Source: Mercenaria mercenaria (Eukaryota; Mollusca; Bivalvia; Venerida; Veneridae). From it: 64,000 bases of DNA. The notes under the pieces were generated by a model. The model saw nothing but the letters and a program-made list of their open reading frames with translations. It ran no database searches and had not been told where the DNA came from. Positions 27,124 through 38,724 of the stretch are shown piece by piece. The position numbers and the translations under genes are program-made. Every line of letters begins with the position of its first letter. Position 1 is the stretch's first letter. The DNA lies in NCBI RefSeq assembly GCF_021730395.1, contig NC_069376.1, positions 17,765,001 through 17,829,000 on the forward strand, written 5' to 3'.

Positions 27124-27653
27124 CTGTAGTTGTTGTTTTCCAAAATGACGTCATTGTGAAGATTTGGTTGCAAAAAATCCCCTCAGAGTCTTTAAACTCG
27201 GTGAAAATGTCTTGTAGATAAATCTGGCCAGCAGCAATATTATAGCCTCTGCCGCCAGTGGTGTTAGTCACAACAGAACCTAGCTTTTAATAATATATAA
27301 TGTTTCAATCTACATATATAATACACTCGTCTTCCTAAGATTCAGCTGCAAATGTTTGATGAATAAAGGACACACCGTTACATATCCTTGATCGAAACAT
27401 TCAAAAGTTCCAAAGTCTTACTAGCTCTACATCAGGTCCCGTCATGTTTGAATAGTGTCTCTGTCAGAGAAACATAATTAAATTTAATGTTTGTGATTCC
27501 AACCGTTTTCAAATAATCTGTTATGTTTCTCTCTAGATTTTGCTGAATTACGTCATCTTGTGGTCTTATTTCTTTGATGTCTACATGAAGTGTATTAAAA
27601 TGGTATCCAAAGCCCCTTATAGAATCTTCAAACTGGAGAATTCCCTCTGCAAC
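27124..27653 (-). pseudogene. Trypsin-fold protease paralogue, middle exon, decayed
   Basis: Homologous to the exon at 52,210-52,755, with the same acceptor (TTCAG then GTT) and a donor at the same place (CTACAG then GTGTGG). The first 60 codons are open: SIRGFGYHFNTLHVDIKE, then DYLKTVGITNIKFNYV. After that there are an in-frame TGA, frame changes around TFGTFECFDQGYV...LFIKHLQ (the catalytic-His context IKHL survives), another stop, and a one-base loss near the end. The catalytic Asp context GGYDIAA of the paralogue is GRGYNIAA here, so Asp has become Asn. The exon is 530 bp against 546 bp. These changes make it a pseudogene. Confidence 0.85.
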
Positions 27654-28233
27654 CTGAATTAAACATTTAAAATAATATGTACAATATCAATATAGTGTGT
27701 AAACCAATATTTCATAGACATAAATGTTTAGTCCCTGACCTACTACATTTTCAGCATTTTTCTAAAATTACATTTTCTCATCAATATCATAATGCTATTG
27801 GGTGTGTTATAACCAAGCAAAACCAACTGCACTACATGTGGTCTACAAAAATGTCTTTTACCTCATTTCAAGAAAAATGCATAAAAAAATACATACAAAA
27901 ATCAGTCAAGAAATTTATGCTTTAATAATTTTCACTTATGTCTTGAAGTTAAAGGAAAATGAATCATGTTGAGTTAGAATTGACAGTTTGTCATTATCTA
28001 CTATACTCGTATCTGTCACCTGACATTGTTCTTACCCAAGATAACCTAGTAATTCTAATTTGGCCTAGTTAACATAGAGAAAGACATTCTATGTTATATG
28101 TAAATCAGGTAGATCATTAACAAAATTTTTGAATGACTTGACCCAGTGACATAGTTTTTACCTTAAGTACCACACTTTTGAACCTGACTCGGATTTCATA
28201 TAGGCAAACATTATGACAAAGATTTATGATGAT

Positions 28234-31128
28234 TAGGGATGGCAACGAATATTCGAATGTTCGAATATTCGGTCATGACACGAATATTCGAATACCGTTT
28301 CACTATTCGAATATTCGGAAAAAATATAAGATCATAAGAAATAAATAAAAACTAAACGAATGAACCAGTATGTTCGTCTATCTAATTAAAAAATTCGCTT
28401 TCATATACGCGCGAAAATGGCTTCTGTCGCTGTCAGACGTGTCACTTTGTACATTAGCGTGCCGAGATTGCACATCGCTATGGTGATGACATCGTACCCT
28501 GTAGCAAGTACCGCTAATTGCTTACCTTTAGAAATTTTATTGGTCCCCAATTGATGTAAATCCGTTAGAAATCGCTTTGTTTTCGATAGGCGCGAACCGC
28601 ATGTAAAAAAAAATCATCAGAAAGCACTTGAAATAATGACTCGGATTTAAATCAAAGTCGATTTAAGATGTAGTTGAGTAAAGAAAAATGCCGAAAAGTG
28701 TTAACAAGAGGACCATGATGGTCCTGAATCGCTCACCTCTTCCCACATGACCCAGTTTTGAGTACGACGTCGTTTTTTCTATTATTTGACATAGTGACCT
28801 AGTTTTTGAGCTCATGTGACCCAGTTTTGAACTTGACCTAGATATTATCAAGATAAAAATTCTGACCAATTTTCATGAAGATCCATTGAAAAATATGGTC
28901 TCTAGAGAGGTCACAAGGTTTTTCTATTATTTGACCTATTGACCTAGTTTTCGAAGGTACGTGACCCTGTTTTAAACTTTACCTAGATATCATCAAGGTG
29001 AACATTCTCACTAATTTTCATGAATATCTCATGAAAAATATGGCCTCTAGAGGTCACAAGGTTTTTCTATTTTTATACCTACTGGCCTAGTTTCTGACCG
29101 CACGTGACTCAGTTTCGAAATCGACCTAGATATCATCAAGGTGAACATTCAAATCAATTTTCATGAAGATCCATTGAAAAATATGGCCTCTAGAGAGGTC
29201 AAAAGATTTTAATAATTTTAGATCTACTGACCTAGTTTTTGACCGCAGTTGACCCAGTGTCAAACTTGACCTAGATATCATCAAGATGAACATTCAGACC
29301 AACTTTCATACAGATCCCATGAAAAGTATGGCCTCTAAAGAGGTCACAAGGTTTTTTTATTATTTGCTTAACTGACCTAGTTTTTTAAGGCACGTGACCC
29401 AGTTTCAAACCTGACCTAGATATCATCAAGGTGAACATTCTGACTAATTTTTGTGGAGATCCATTCACAAGTATGGCCTCAAGAGAGGTCACAAGGTTTT
29501 TCTATTTTTAGACCTACTGACCTAGTTTTTGACCGCACATGACCCTGTTTCAAACTTGACCTAGATATCATCAAGATGAACATTCAGACCAACTTTCATA
29601 CATATCCCATGAAAAATATGGCCTTTAGACAGGTCAAAAGGTTTTTCTATTATTTGACCTACTGACCTAGTTTTTGAAGGCACGTGACCCACTTTCGAAC
29701 TTGACCTAGATATCATCAAGATGAACATTCAGACCAACGTTCATACAGATCCCATGAAAAATATGGCCTCTAGAGAGGTCACAAGGTTTTTCTATTATTT
29801 GACCTACTGACCTAGATTTTGAAGGCATGTGACCCAGTTTCAAACTTGACCTAGATATCATCAAGCTGAACGTTCTGACCAATTTTCATGAAGATCTTGT
29901 GAAATATGTGGCCTCTAGAGAGGTCACAAGGTTTTTCTATTATTTGACCTACTGACCTAGATTTTGATGGCACGTGACCCAGTTTCAAACTTGACCTAGA
30001 TATCATCAAGGTGAACGTTCTGACCAACTTTCATGAAGATCTTGTGAAATATATGGCCTCTAGAGAGGTCACAAGGTTTTTCTATTTTTAGACCTACTGA
30101 CCTAGTTTTTGATGGCACGTGACCCAGTTTCGAACTTGACCTAGATATCATCAAGGTGAACATTCTGATCAATTTTCATGAAGATCTTGTGAAATATATG
30201 GCCTCTAGAGAGGTCACAAGGTTTTTCTATTTTTAGACTTACTGACCTAGTTTTTGAAGGCATGTGACCCAGTTTCGAACTTGACCTAGATATCATCAAG
30301 ATGAACATTCTGACCAACTTTCATAAAGATCTCATGAAAAATGTGATCTCTAGAGTGGTCACAAGCAAAAGTTTACGGACGGACGGACGGACGCACGGAC
30401 GGACGCACGGACGGACGACGGACGACGGACACCGCGCGATCACAAAAGCTCACCTTGTCACTTTGTGACAGGTGAGCTAAAAACAAGTCAAATGTGATGA
30501 ATATTATTTTCATGTAAAACGGATCATCCTCCTGATAATAAATGCGTTTCATATGGAAAAAATTGTAGAATCTACTCAATATTCAGACAAAGGGTAAAGT
30601 TAAGCAAAATATATCTTTTATTAGACTCCCCCTACTCCACATTCTTAATTTTACACCTCGTTTAATTGAAAATATTGTTCATGCTATTACGTGAATCTAC
30701 TGTCAAAATGCAAGCAATGCCGCCTGTCTTTTTAAAGTATTGCACGCGATCATCCGATAGAAAGCCGGCTACATGTAATATATATGTTGAAAGAACCTTA
30801 CTTACGGGAGGGCTACATCCATGTAAAACTAAGTAAAACCTTTATTAATTATACGTAAATGAAGGCAAATTTATGACAAATATTTAACATTGTATATTCA
30901 AAAAGATGAACAAGCGATGAGAACGATAAGTCAATCTTAATTCGCCAATGTCTGAATTACTTCCGGTGTAAACGAAAGTAGAATTAATGCAGATCGCTGC
31001 GAAGGGTACGATAAATTCATAAGATTTTGAGTTGAATTGTTGATCATTGGATGACCGAATATTCGAATATTCGTTCGGAAGGTTGACCGAATATTCGAAT
31101 ACCAAAATTGCTATTCGTTGCCATCCTA
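28234..31128. mobile_element. hAT-like non-autonomous element, 8-bp duplication
   Basis: The ends are inverted (TAGGGATGGCAACGAATA / TATTCGTTGCCATCCTA) and followed inward by many ATTCGAATATTCG palindromes. Exact 8-bp direct repeats ATGATGAT flank it at 28,226-28,233 and 31,129-31,136, as expected for hAT. Without the family A insertion inside (28,704-30,479) it is about 1.1 kb. I saw no transposase. Confidence 0.8.
28704..30479 (+). mobile_element. Array element, family A, long copy
   Basis: Starts ACAAGAGGACCATGATGG (hairpin GGACCATGATGGTCC), then CGCTCACCT, about a dozen units of about 145 bp, a GGAC microsatellite (30,374-30,425), and the terminal hairpin AGCTCACCTTGTCAC...GTGACAGGTGAGCT. 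CTCACCT near the left end and AGGTGAG at the right end form the subterminal inverted repeat. It sits inside the hAT-like element. Confidence 0.8.
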
Positions 31129-31384
31129 ATGATGATCAATTTGAAAAAGTGTCCTTTTAAGTGTTACTGTCTGAAGTTCTTTAATACAAATCTATCCTAA
31201 TTTCTAAACGTACAAACACTCATACAAAGTAGAAAATATGGCCTTTTGAGTGAAAACAATGTCTTTCTTAATAATGATTTGACCTGTTGCCTAGGTTTTG
31301 ACCTAGATGGTCCAGTTTCAAATTTGGCCTAGATTTCATACTATCTGACAAACATTCTGACACAGTTTTATGAAAATCAAGTAA

Positions 31385-32599
31385 ACAAGAGCTGTCTGTA
31401 AGACAGCCAAGCTCGACTATTCGAAATATTGTCACAGAAGCAGGAAATTATTACCCAAAATGTTAAATATCGAAAGAGTTTTAAGTTCGAAACGCGACAT
31501 AATTTGACCAAAATGCACATCAGAGTTATGGGACTTGATGCTATCAACTAGTTTTATAACCCCGAGGAAACATGTTAAGTTTCAATTCCATATCTGCATT
31601 ACTTTTGGAGATAGTTACTTGCATGTAAAACTTTAACCAGATTTTTCTAAGTCCAAAAGGGGGCATAATTTGCTCAAAATACATGTTAAGAGTTATGGAA
31701 CTTGACCCAGTGAGGTTGGTAACTGACCTAGAAAAAGAACAAGCAAATTCGATGAATTGGTATCCCCCGCCGAAAGGGTTTGTGGTGAGGAATGGCAAAA
31801 AGATATATCCGGCAAAAAGTTAAGGATGTTAATAAGAAGCAAATAATTTCATTAGTCAAAATCAATTTAACAGAAAACAAATGTTTAATTAAAGAGTACA
31901 TAATAAATGTATGATACTTTGATCCTGAATAAAGAATTTATTTTGAATGGGATATGCTTACTGTAATAAGGTTAGCTTTTAAAATTAAATGCAGTTAATT
32001 GAAATGTGAGCTTGAAGTTTAACTGGAATGAAATATTGTCTTTGAGTGGTTTGGCACCAGGTGTTGCTGTTTTACATGTACATTTGAACTTAAAAGATCA
32101 GATGTCCTTAAGAGAACACAGGTAAGATATCTTGAACATGGCTGAGGGCAAGGTTTGTGCAGTCACAACTTAACATGTTGAAGGTTTGAACATTTAAAAA
32201 AAAAAATAAGAATGGAACGGGAGAGGAAACAAAATTTCACATGTTGATTATAAATATTGATTGAAAACTTGACTAGTTTTATAACCTCGAAGACACATGT
32301 GAAGTTTCAATTCAATATCTGCATTAGTTTTGGAGATAGTAACTTGCATGTAAAACTTTAACCAGAATTTTCTAAGTCCAAAAGGGGGCATAATTTACTC
32401 AAAATACATGTTATATTTATGGAACTTGACCCAGTGAGGTTGGTAGTTGACCTAGAAAAAGAAGAAATAAGTTTCAAAGCTATATGCCTTTAAATGATAG
32501 CTGTATGTACTTGCATGCAAAAACTTAACCAAGGTGCGATGCCGACGCCGACGCCAGGGTGAGTAGAATAGCTAGACTATTCTTTGAATAGTCGAGCTA
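31385..32599 (+). mobile_element. Array element, family B, complete copy
   Basis: Starts ACAAGAGCTGTCTGTAAG (hairpin GCTGTC/GACAGC), then GCTCGACTATTCGAA, whose inverse TTTGAATAGTCGAGCTA ends the element. The units contain AGTCCAAAAGGGGGCATAAT. A GACGCC microsatellite lies at about 32,540-32,556. Removing it joins GAAAATCAAGTAA to AAAAATGTGGCCTC, a phrase of the older family A-like array. Confidence 0.75.
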
Positions 32600-33428
32600 A
32601 AAAATGTGGCCTCTATAGTGTTAACAAGGTTTTTTCTATAATTCAACATGTAGACCTAGGTTAAGACCTCGGGTAATCAAGTTTTGAGCTTGACCTAGAT
32701 TTTATGAAGACAAAACATTCTGAAAATGATTTAGTAGTGCATTGACATATTGTCTCATAATGGGGAAAGTTTGTGTGTGGCACTAAGACAATCCATCCAT
32801 GTATATAAAAGTTATGAAGCAAAAACAATTTTATTTTTACTGGACCTTCAATGGTGAGCTTGACCTTTGACCTACAAGCATATGTCATGTACTTGCATAA
32901 TGTACATACATGTACTGCCCTCTATACACATAACAAGTTTTATGAACCTAGCTCGAATACTTTTTAAGATATCGCAGAATGTAGATTAGTGGATGGACAG
33001 ACGGACGGAGAGCATTACTATAAATTCTAATCCCATCCGGTGCTCCACCGGTAGGGGACTAATAAAAGAACTTTTTGAAAATACACCTTGAAAATATGCA
33101 AACTAAATACTAATAAATTTCTTATAGGGTGGACTAATCTGCACTTTCGCAAGGACTTGTACCACGGTATCTCCTACTGTTTCATATTAAAATGTACACA
33201 AATTCTTAGACTAGCTAATTTAAAATACAAGACTGTAAAATCTCACATCTATGACCCTTCAGCCTTGGGACTGTTGGTTGGAATGTTACATTAATGATTT
33301 TTAAAAGCATAACAAAGTATAGAGCAATAGGACATTCAAGGCACAAATGTATCGAGTATGTAAGAAGAAATGTATCGACTTTCAGAAAATTCTTCTTCAG
33401 AAAGTGTATGCTTGAATAAGTTGATTAC

Positions 33429-33580
33429 CTCATCATCAATGTCTGCAGTCTCCCCATATCCTTGTATGACTGGGTGTAATTCCTCCTCTATGTTACTCAT
33501 ATTAAACAGTGCAATGATTTCTCCGATGAATTCGTCGATTTCAGTTTGATTCTCCTTGATTTTTCTTTCTTGTTCATCAT
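33429..33580 (-). pseudogene. Protease paralogue, 50-codon upstream exon, still open
   Basis: Acceptor (CTTTATAAAG) and donor (GATGAG then GTAATC) are placed exactly as in the exon at 57,693-57,841. It reads DEQERKIKENQTEIDEFIGE... ALFNMSNIEEELHPVIQGYG... DIDDE with no stop. The first two bases complete a codon begun in an unseen upstream exon (phase 1), and the exon ends in phase 0. It is charged, probably helical, and not a domain I recognise. I class it with the pseudogene because the exons that follow at 27.1-27.7 and 24.7-25.0 kb are broken. Confidence 0.75.
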
Positions 33581-33869
33581 CTTTATAAAGATTAATAAGA
33601 CATAATAGGATATACACTGCGGTACATTTTTGTACTTGTGTGTGCCTTCTACATGAACATATCATATAATGTGCTGTTTTAAAGTATTTTCAAAATCTTA
33701 TTTATCACCGTCAGTCCACCGCACACATGTGGTTTGACAGACCATACAGTAAATTGTAAGCAAGTTATGAGAACAAAAAACTTTATAATTGTCCGTAAAA
33801 TCATTTATAGATTTAATTTTGCATTTGGATTATGTTATGTGGGATATGTGAGGAAATCAACACATTAAA

Positions 33870-34174
33870 ACAAGAGCTCGTAGAACACGAAATGCCCACC
33901 CCACTCCCGATGCATTCAGTAATTGCACAAGGAACAGAAATTATTTGGTCATTGTACACAAAAGTTCTACTGTTCTGGGTCAATGTGACCTTGATCTTTG
34001 ACATATTGACCTCAAAATCAAAACAGGTGTCATCTGCTGGTCACGACCAACCTCCCGTCAACTTTAATGATCCTAGACACAAGCGTTCTTGAGTAATCAT
34101 CCAGATACCGTTTAATTGTTCTGGGTCACTGTGACCTTGACCTTTGAACTACTGATCTTAAAATCAATAGGGGT
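33870..34174 (+). mobile_element. Array element, family H, left piece
   Basis: Starts ACAAGAGCTCGTAGAACACG then ATGCCC, with units carrying GTGACCTTGACCTTTGA and AATCAATAGGGGT. It is cut at 34,174 by the BEL/Pao insertion and resumes at 47,210. The uninterrupted phrase (AATCAATAGGGGTCATCTGC) is seen in the sister copy at 40.6 kb. Confidence 0.75.
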
Positions 34175-34342
34175 TGTTAAGGGTTTCGGATAAACAGAAC
34201 TAGACGAGTAGATGCGCTCTTCTATATATTTATTTTCTATGCTCATAGCATGAAATTCCAATACATGTGAGCGAGCGTAGAAAATAAATATATAGAAGAG
34301 CGCATCTACTCGTCTAGTTCTGTTTATCCGAAACCCTTAACA
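34175..34342. repeat. Palindromic left terminus of the BEL/Pao element
   Basis: The first about 103 bp are the reverse complement of the last about 103 bp of the right LTR (47,107-47,209). They are followed directly by a direct copy of its last about 65 bp. The result is a near-perfect hairpin with stem of about 65 bp and loop of about 38 bp. Confidence 0.85.
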
Positions 34343-34377
34343 ATTCTTGACTGGCTGTCATCATGATGGATGGACTA

Positions 34378-34495
34378 GAAGTTACAGATTCGTCACTGTG
34401 AAGTTACAGATTCGTCTCTGTGAAGTTACAGATTCGTCACTGTCAAATTACAGATTCGTCACTGTGAAGTTACATATTCGTGACTGTGAGGATTA
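34378..34495 (+). repeat. Minisatellite, 21-22 bp unit, five copies
   Basis: Five near-identical units GAAGTTACAGATTCGTCACT with scattered changes, in the 5' untranslated part of the BEL/Pao element. Confidence 0.85.
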
Positions 34496-34567
34496 GAGTC
34501 TTGGGAAGTTATATTAAGAGGTTAGTGAGTGTATTATAGAACTGCATTATAGCATATTGAAATTACA

Positions 34568-34771
34568 ATGGAACAGACAAATTTCACAGCAGCTAGAAAG
34601 TCGTGTACTGCGCATCTTTCACAGTTAACCAGACTTTACAAAGAACTTGAAAAACAAATGGTATCTTATGAAAATGCAGAAAAGGTGATAGAAATCTACG
34701 ACCGTTTATGTGAAAGATACGAACTATTTAAATCGGCACAAATCCAGTGTCTAGATCTGTGTGAAGATTAG
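34568..34771 (+). pseudogene. BEL/Pao gag N-terminal region (fossil)
   Basis: Starts MEQTNFTAARKSCTAHLSQL, followed by helical, charged sequence (LYKELEKQMVSYENAEK) like the coiled N-terminus of Pao-type gag proteins. The MITE at 34,769 lies at its end. Family assignment rests on position upstream of the gag/protease region. Confidence 0.6.
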
Positions 34772-35210
34772 GGCTGTCATCGATAGAAACGATATCGATG
34801 TATCAACGATTTTTTTTTGTCGATCGATTATCGATTCCCATTTTCAAAAATCGATATTTTACAGGGAGAAAAAACTGCCCAAATAAACACTCAGACCCTA
34901 AAAAACAACTTAAGTTCACAAAGTTGTAAATTTGGATGAATGCAAAAAAGGAGTGAAGGCAAATTAAAGATGTTATTAATTTTTATGTATTTCTTTTATT
35001 TCATAAATACAAATACAACACAATCAAACAGAAATATGGAAAGTCGGCAATAAAACTTAAAATAGCATTTACAGGAAGGTATACAGTATTATATGAACAA
35101 ATAGGTCGTTAATCTAACTTAATAATCAATATATCGATGTATCGTCGATATTTGTCTTCTGATATATCGGTATCGTCGATACGCCTAAGACCCAATCAAT
35201 GACAGCCCTA
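34769..35210. mobile_element. hAT-like MITE, 442 bp, inserted in BEL/Pao gag
   Basis: Perfect terminal inverted repeats TAGGGCTGTCAT / ATGACAGCCCTA and perfect 8-bp flanking repeats GTGAAGAT (34,761-34,768 and 35,211-35,218). The subterminal zones are full of ATCGAT palindromes. Non-coding and non-autonomous. Confidence 0.9.
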
Positions 35211-35227
35211 GTGAAGATACAGATACG

Positions 35228-37171
35228 GTGGGTTCTTTAGAAAGTACTTTCACAAGCCAAATGAATAATTTTATTGAATGCAAGGAACATTATACGGAAT
35301 GGCTTAAACAGTTGCAGACGACAACGGCAGACGACAACAGATCTGTGCGCTCTAGTGCCAGTTCTGTACGGTCGGCACGTTCAATGTTACAAAGTGCTAG
35401 AGCTAAGAGGCTTGTTGCAGAACATCGTTTAAAAACTTTAAGAGAAAAACAGAATTTAGAACATAAACAAAAGGAACTTGAGAACCAACGCGAACTGTTA
35501 GAACAGGAGAGCGAGTTGGAAGAGGCTAAAATCGAGGAGTCAGTATTTACGGACGTTCTGATTGAAACTTCCGGAAATGCGCTTGCTACTGAACAGACGC
35601 ATATAATGAGCGGATGTGACGCGAATATTCCGACTTCCGGCGGCGCAACGGAATCAAATGAGAATATCTTGGATGGCGAAAACTCTACTTCCGGTTCAGG
35701 TGTTGATCCGATTGTTATGGCGACGGTTCAAGGAAATTCTTCCAGAGTAAATGGTAAGACGGGCATTCCTATACAATCAGGTTCCAGTCACAGCAATGGT
35801 TCAGAGTTTGAGAGACTGGCATCCATTTTACAAGAAGGGTTTAACTTACCTAAGCCTGAGTTACTAACATTTAATGGTTCGGTAATAGATTATACAAAGT
35901 TTATAAAGAATTTCGAGACATATGTGGAGTCAAAAGTAAGTGACAATAGACTTAAATTGAGTTACTTGATACAATATTGTTCTGGTGAGGCTAAATCCTG
36001 TATTGAGGATTGTGTATTGTTAAGTTCTGATGATGGATACAAACGAGCTAAAGAAATTTTACAATCTCGTTATGGTGACGCACTGTCTATGTTAGCGTTA
36101 GATATGCAAAGATGTCAAATGACTCTATCCCAAATAGGTTTTGTCTCTGATATAGATAACTCAGAAAATTTGAGGCGACTTGTCCGTCGTCTGCCTATGC
36201 ATTTGAGAACCAAATGGGCTGATATCGCTCACTCCATCTATGAGTCTGGGAGAGAACCAAGTTTCTCTGATTTGACAAGGTTCATTGACGAGAGGTCACG
36301 TGTGGCTAGTTCAGTGTATGGTATTGATATTGTTAAAGAAAATGTGCAGTATAAAGGTACTAAGCAGCCACATATTCTGCCTGGAAATGTTGTAAAAGAT
36401 AGAGTGACTACTTTGTCCACATGTACTGAAAATGAAAAGCCAAAGTTCGAAAGAAAATGTTCTGGTTGTTTTGGTTCATGTATAGACATAGCATCATGTC
36501 ATAAGTTTATAAATATGTCTTTATTGGATAGAAAGAAACATGTTCTGAGGTATAAACTGTGTTTTAATTGCCTTAAACGCAATCATATGTCTAGCAAATG
36601 TAGGAAACAGAAATTATGTACTGTATCTGGTTGTACAAAGAAACATCATACATTGTTACAAATCTGGGTTCCAGTAAGTAATGAAACGCCTGTTACGCAA
36701 CAATCAGTAAATTGCGCAGCCACAAATGGCTCCTTTCTTAAAACATGTCTGGGGATTATACCAGTGTCTGTTAAGGGTGGGGATGGTAACTTCTGTCATA
36801 CCTACGCCCTGCTCGATGATGGTGCTGACAAGACTCTGTGTGATGAAAGACTAATCCGGAAGTTGAATGTACCTAGCAAACCCGTCACATTCAAGATATC
36901 GACTGTCAACTCCGCTGATAGTACTACACAGGGACAGGAAGTTGATTTAACCGTGAGTCCTATTCCCGGCGACGATGAAGTTAAGCTCAACAATGTTTGG
37001 ACGATGAAGCAGTTGCCTATATCAAAGCGTTCTGCTGCCACCGCTAGCGATATTCGACATATACCCTACTTGTCGGACATAAAGATTCCAGTGGTTAACA
37101 TCAATGAAGTCATGTTACTAATTGGTACGGATACACCGGAAGCCCATATTCCATTGGAGGTGCGCACCTGA
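35228..37171 (+). pseudogene. BEL/Pao gag-like and aspartic protease region (fossil)
   Basis: Domains in order: a coiled coil rich in Glu/Lys/Arg (about residues 60-105); a Ser/Gly-rich linker; a DUF1759-type gag core (PELLTFNGSVIDYTKFIKNFE, about 210-350); two Cys/His clusters of zinc-knuckle type (CFNCLKRNHMSSKC, then CTVSGCTKKHH, about 440-475); and a DUF1758-type aspartic protease with the active-site motif ALLDDGADKTL (about 525-535). This order is diagnostic for BEL/Pao. It is part of the broken element and is not a host gene. Confidence 0.85.
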
Positions 37172-37192
37172 AGTGATTGTGAGCCGTACGCA

Positions 37193-38212
37193 GTGAGAAC
37201 GCGACTTGGGTGGGCAGTGCGTGGACCAATCCCTCGGACCAGCACTGAACAGAAAAGAGCAGCAAATGTAAGAGAACCGGTGAACATTCATTTTGGCCAG
37301 TCCAGTGACGTAATACTACAACAACAACTTGAGCGTATGTGGACGTCCGACTTCAGCGACACATCCCATTACCAGAAAGATTCCATGTCAGCAGAAGACA
37401 AGAGGGCACTGGGTCTAATGGATTCTACACTATTATTTGTTGATGGTCACTACGAAATGGGACTTCCGGGGCGGCAGGATGACGCTAGTTTGCCGAATAA
37501 TTTAACACTTGCGCATGCGCGCCTTCATCAACTGAAAAGGAAACTCTCTCGTGACAACGTGCTACATAAGATGTACACCAAGACAGTAACAAACTACATA
37601 GACAAAGACTATGCCAAAGAAGTGACTAATGAAGGCTCAAACTCGAAAAGAATATGGTACTTGCCTCACTATCCTGTGACGAACGTGAATAAACCCGGAA
37701 AGGTTCGTGTTGTATTTGACTGTGCCGCAAAATATAAGGATATTTCACTTAATAGCCAGCTTCTACAAAGTCCCGATATGATGAACAGCCTCGTAGGCGT
37801 ACTTACCCGATTTCGACAGGAACAAATAGCTATCTCCGCTGATATAGAGGTGATGTTTCACCAGGTTCATGTATGTGAGAAGGACTGTGACGCACTTCGC
37901 TTTCTATGGTGGCCTGGCGGGAACATGTCCAAAAACCTAGCAGACACATTCTGGAAGAGGTGGATTAAAGAGTATTTGCCTACCCTGCAAACCCGACAGA
38001 AGTGGCTGAGAGAAACACGTGACTTACAAGTAAATGACGTGGTGCTCCTGGTGGAAGACAAAGTACCGAGAGGGCAGTGGCCGCTTGGCAGATTTACCGA
38101 AATCATTGAGGGTAAGGATGGGCATATACGTAAATGTAAGGTTCAATCTAGGAACTCGAGCTGCGTGAGACCAATTACGAAGTTATGTCTGTTAGAAGCT
38201 CAGAGTGATTAA
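37193..38212 (+). pseudogene. BEL/Pao pol remnant (fossil)
   Basis: The first part reads as Pao-type reverse transcriptase, with YLPHYPVTNVNKPGKVRVVF, DCAAKYKDISLNSQLLQSPD and ISADIEVMFHQV. The last part (TRDLQVNDVVLLVEDKVPRG, WPLGRFTEIIEGKDG) is the DUF5641-type C-terminus that follows integrase in this family. Treated as a fossil. Confidence 0.8.
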
Positions 38213-38724
38213 TGTATATATGTATAAACGTGAATTCTAATTCATTGAATGAACATTATACAGGTACTTTAATAATTGTTTGTAATTTATACAAGCTGTT
38301 AAGCTTTAAAATATTGAAAATTATGAACACATTGTTGAAGGGTATACAAGTATCTTTAATACAGGTGAAAAGTGATGAAATTAAGACATTTCATGGAGGG
38401 CACTGTAAGAATCATTTAAATGTTGATTCTTAAATTAATTTGTTATTTAACATCACTTGTTAAAACTAGTAAAGTTAATAGTTAATCCAGCAGACGTCAT
38501 TTTGGCGCTTTTTGAGGGTTGCCAGCACTCTGGGTGAATAAAATTCCCTGACTTTTCCCTGACTTTTCCCTGACCAATTCATGTTTTTCACTGACCAAAA
38601 CTGCCAAACATTTAAATGGCCTCCTGACCTCCCCTATAGCCGTCCAATCTTCCCATTATATTTTTTCCAAATGTTTTGTATTTATTTTCCAATATATTAA
38701 ACATAAACATCAAACACAATGATA

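Larger units (their letters stand above)
28120..33063 (+). mobile_element. Older array element split by two later insertions
   Basis: Diverged family-A-like units are visible at 28,120-28,233, 31,129-31,384 and 32,600-32,760. Reading across the two insertions (28,234-31,128 and 31,385-32,599) gives continuous unit phrases, so these pieces were once one array. The right end at about 33,000-33,063 has GGACAGACGGACGG and a CCGGTGCTCCACCGG hairpin followed by TAGGGGACTAATAA, the same end type as at 57.1 kb. The left end is not defined. It lies in the long intron of the decayed protease gene. Confidence 0.6.

Noticed and set aside
28704-30479. CRISPR-like array
   Set aside because: Units of about 145 bp are repeated end to end without unique spacers. 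This is a tandem satellite inside a eukaryotic transposon.
30373-30579. Minus-strand frame ending in RPSVRPSVRP repeats
   Set aside because: Translation of the GGAC microsatellite at the right end of a family A element.
33336-33665. 109-codon single-exon gene
   Set aside because: Only 33,580-33,429 aligns with the exon at 57.7 kb. The rest is intron read-through on both sides.
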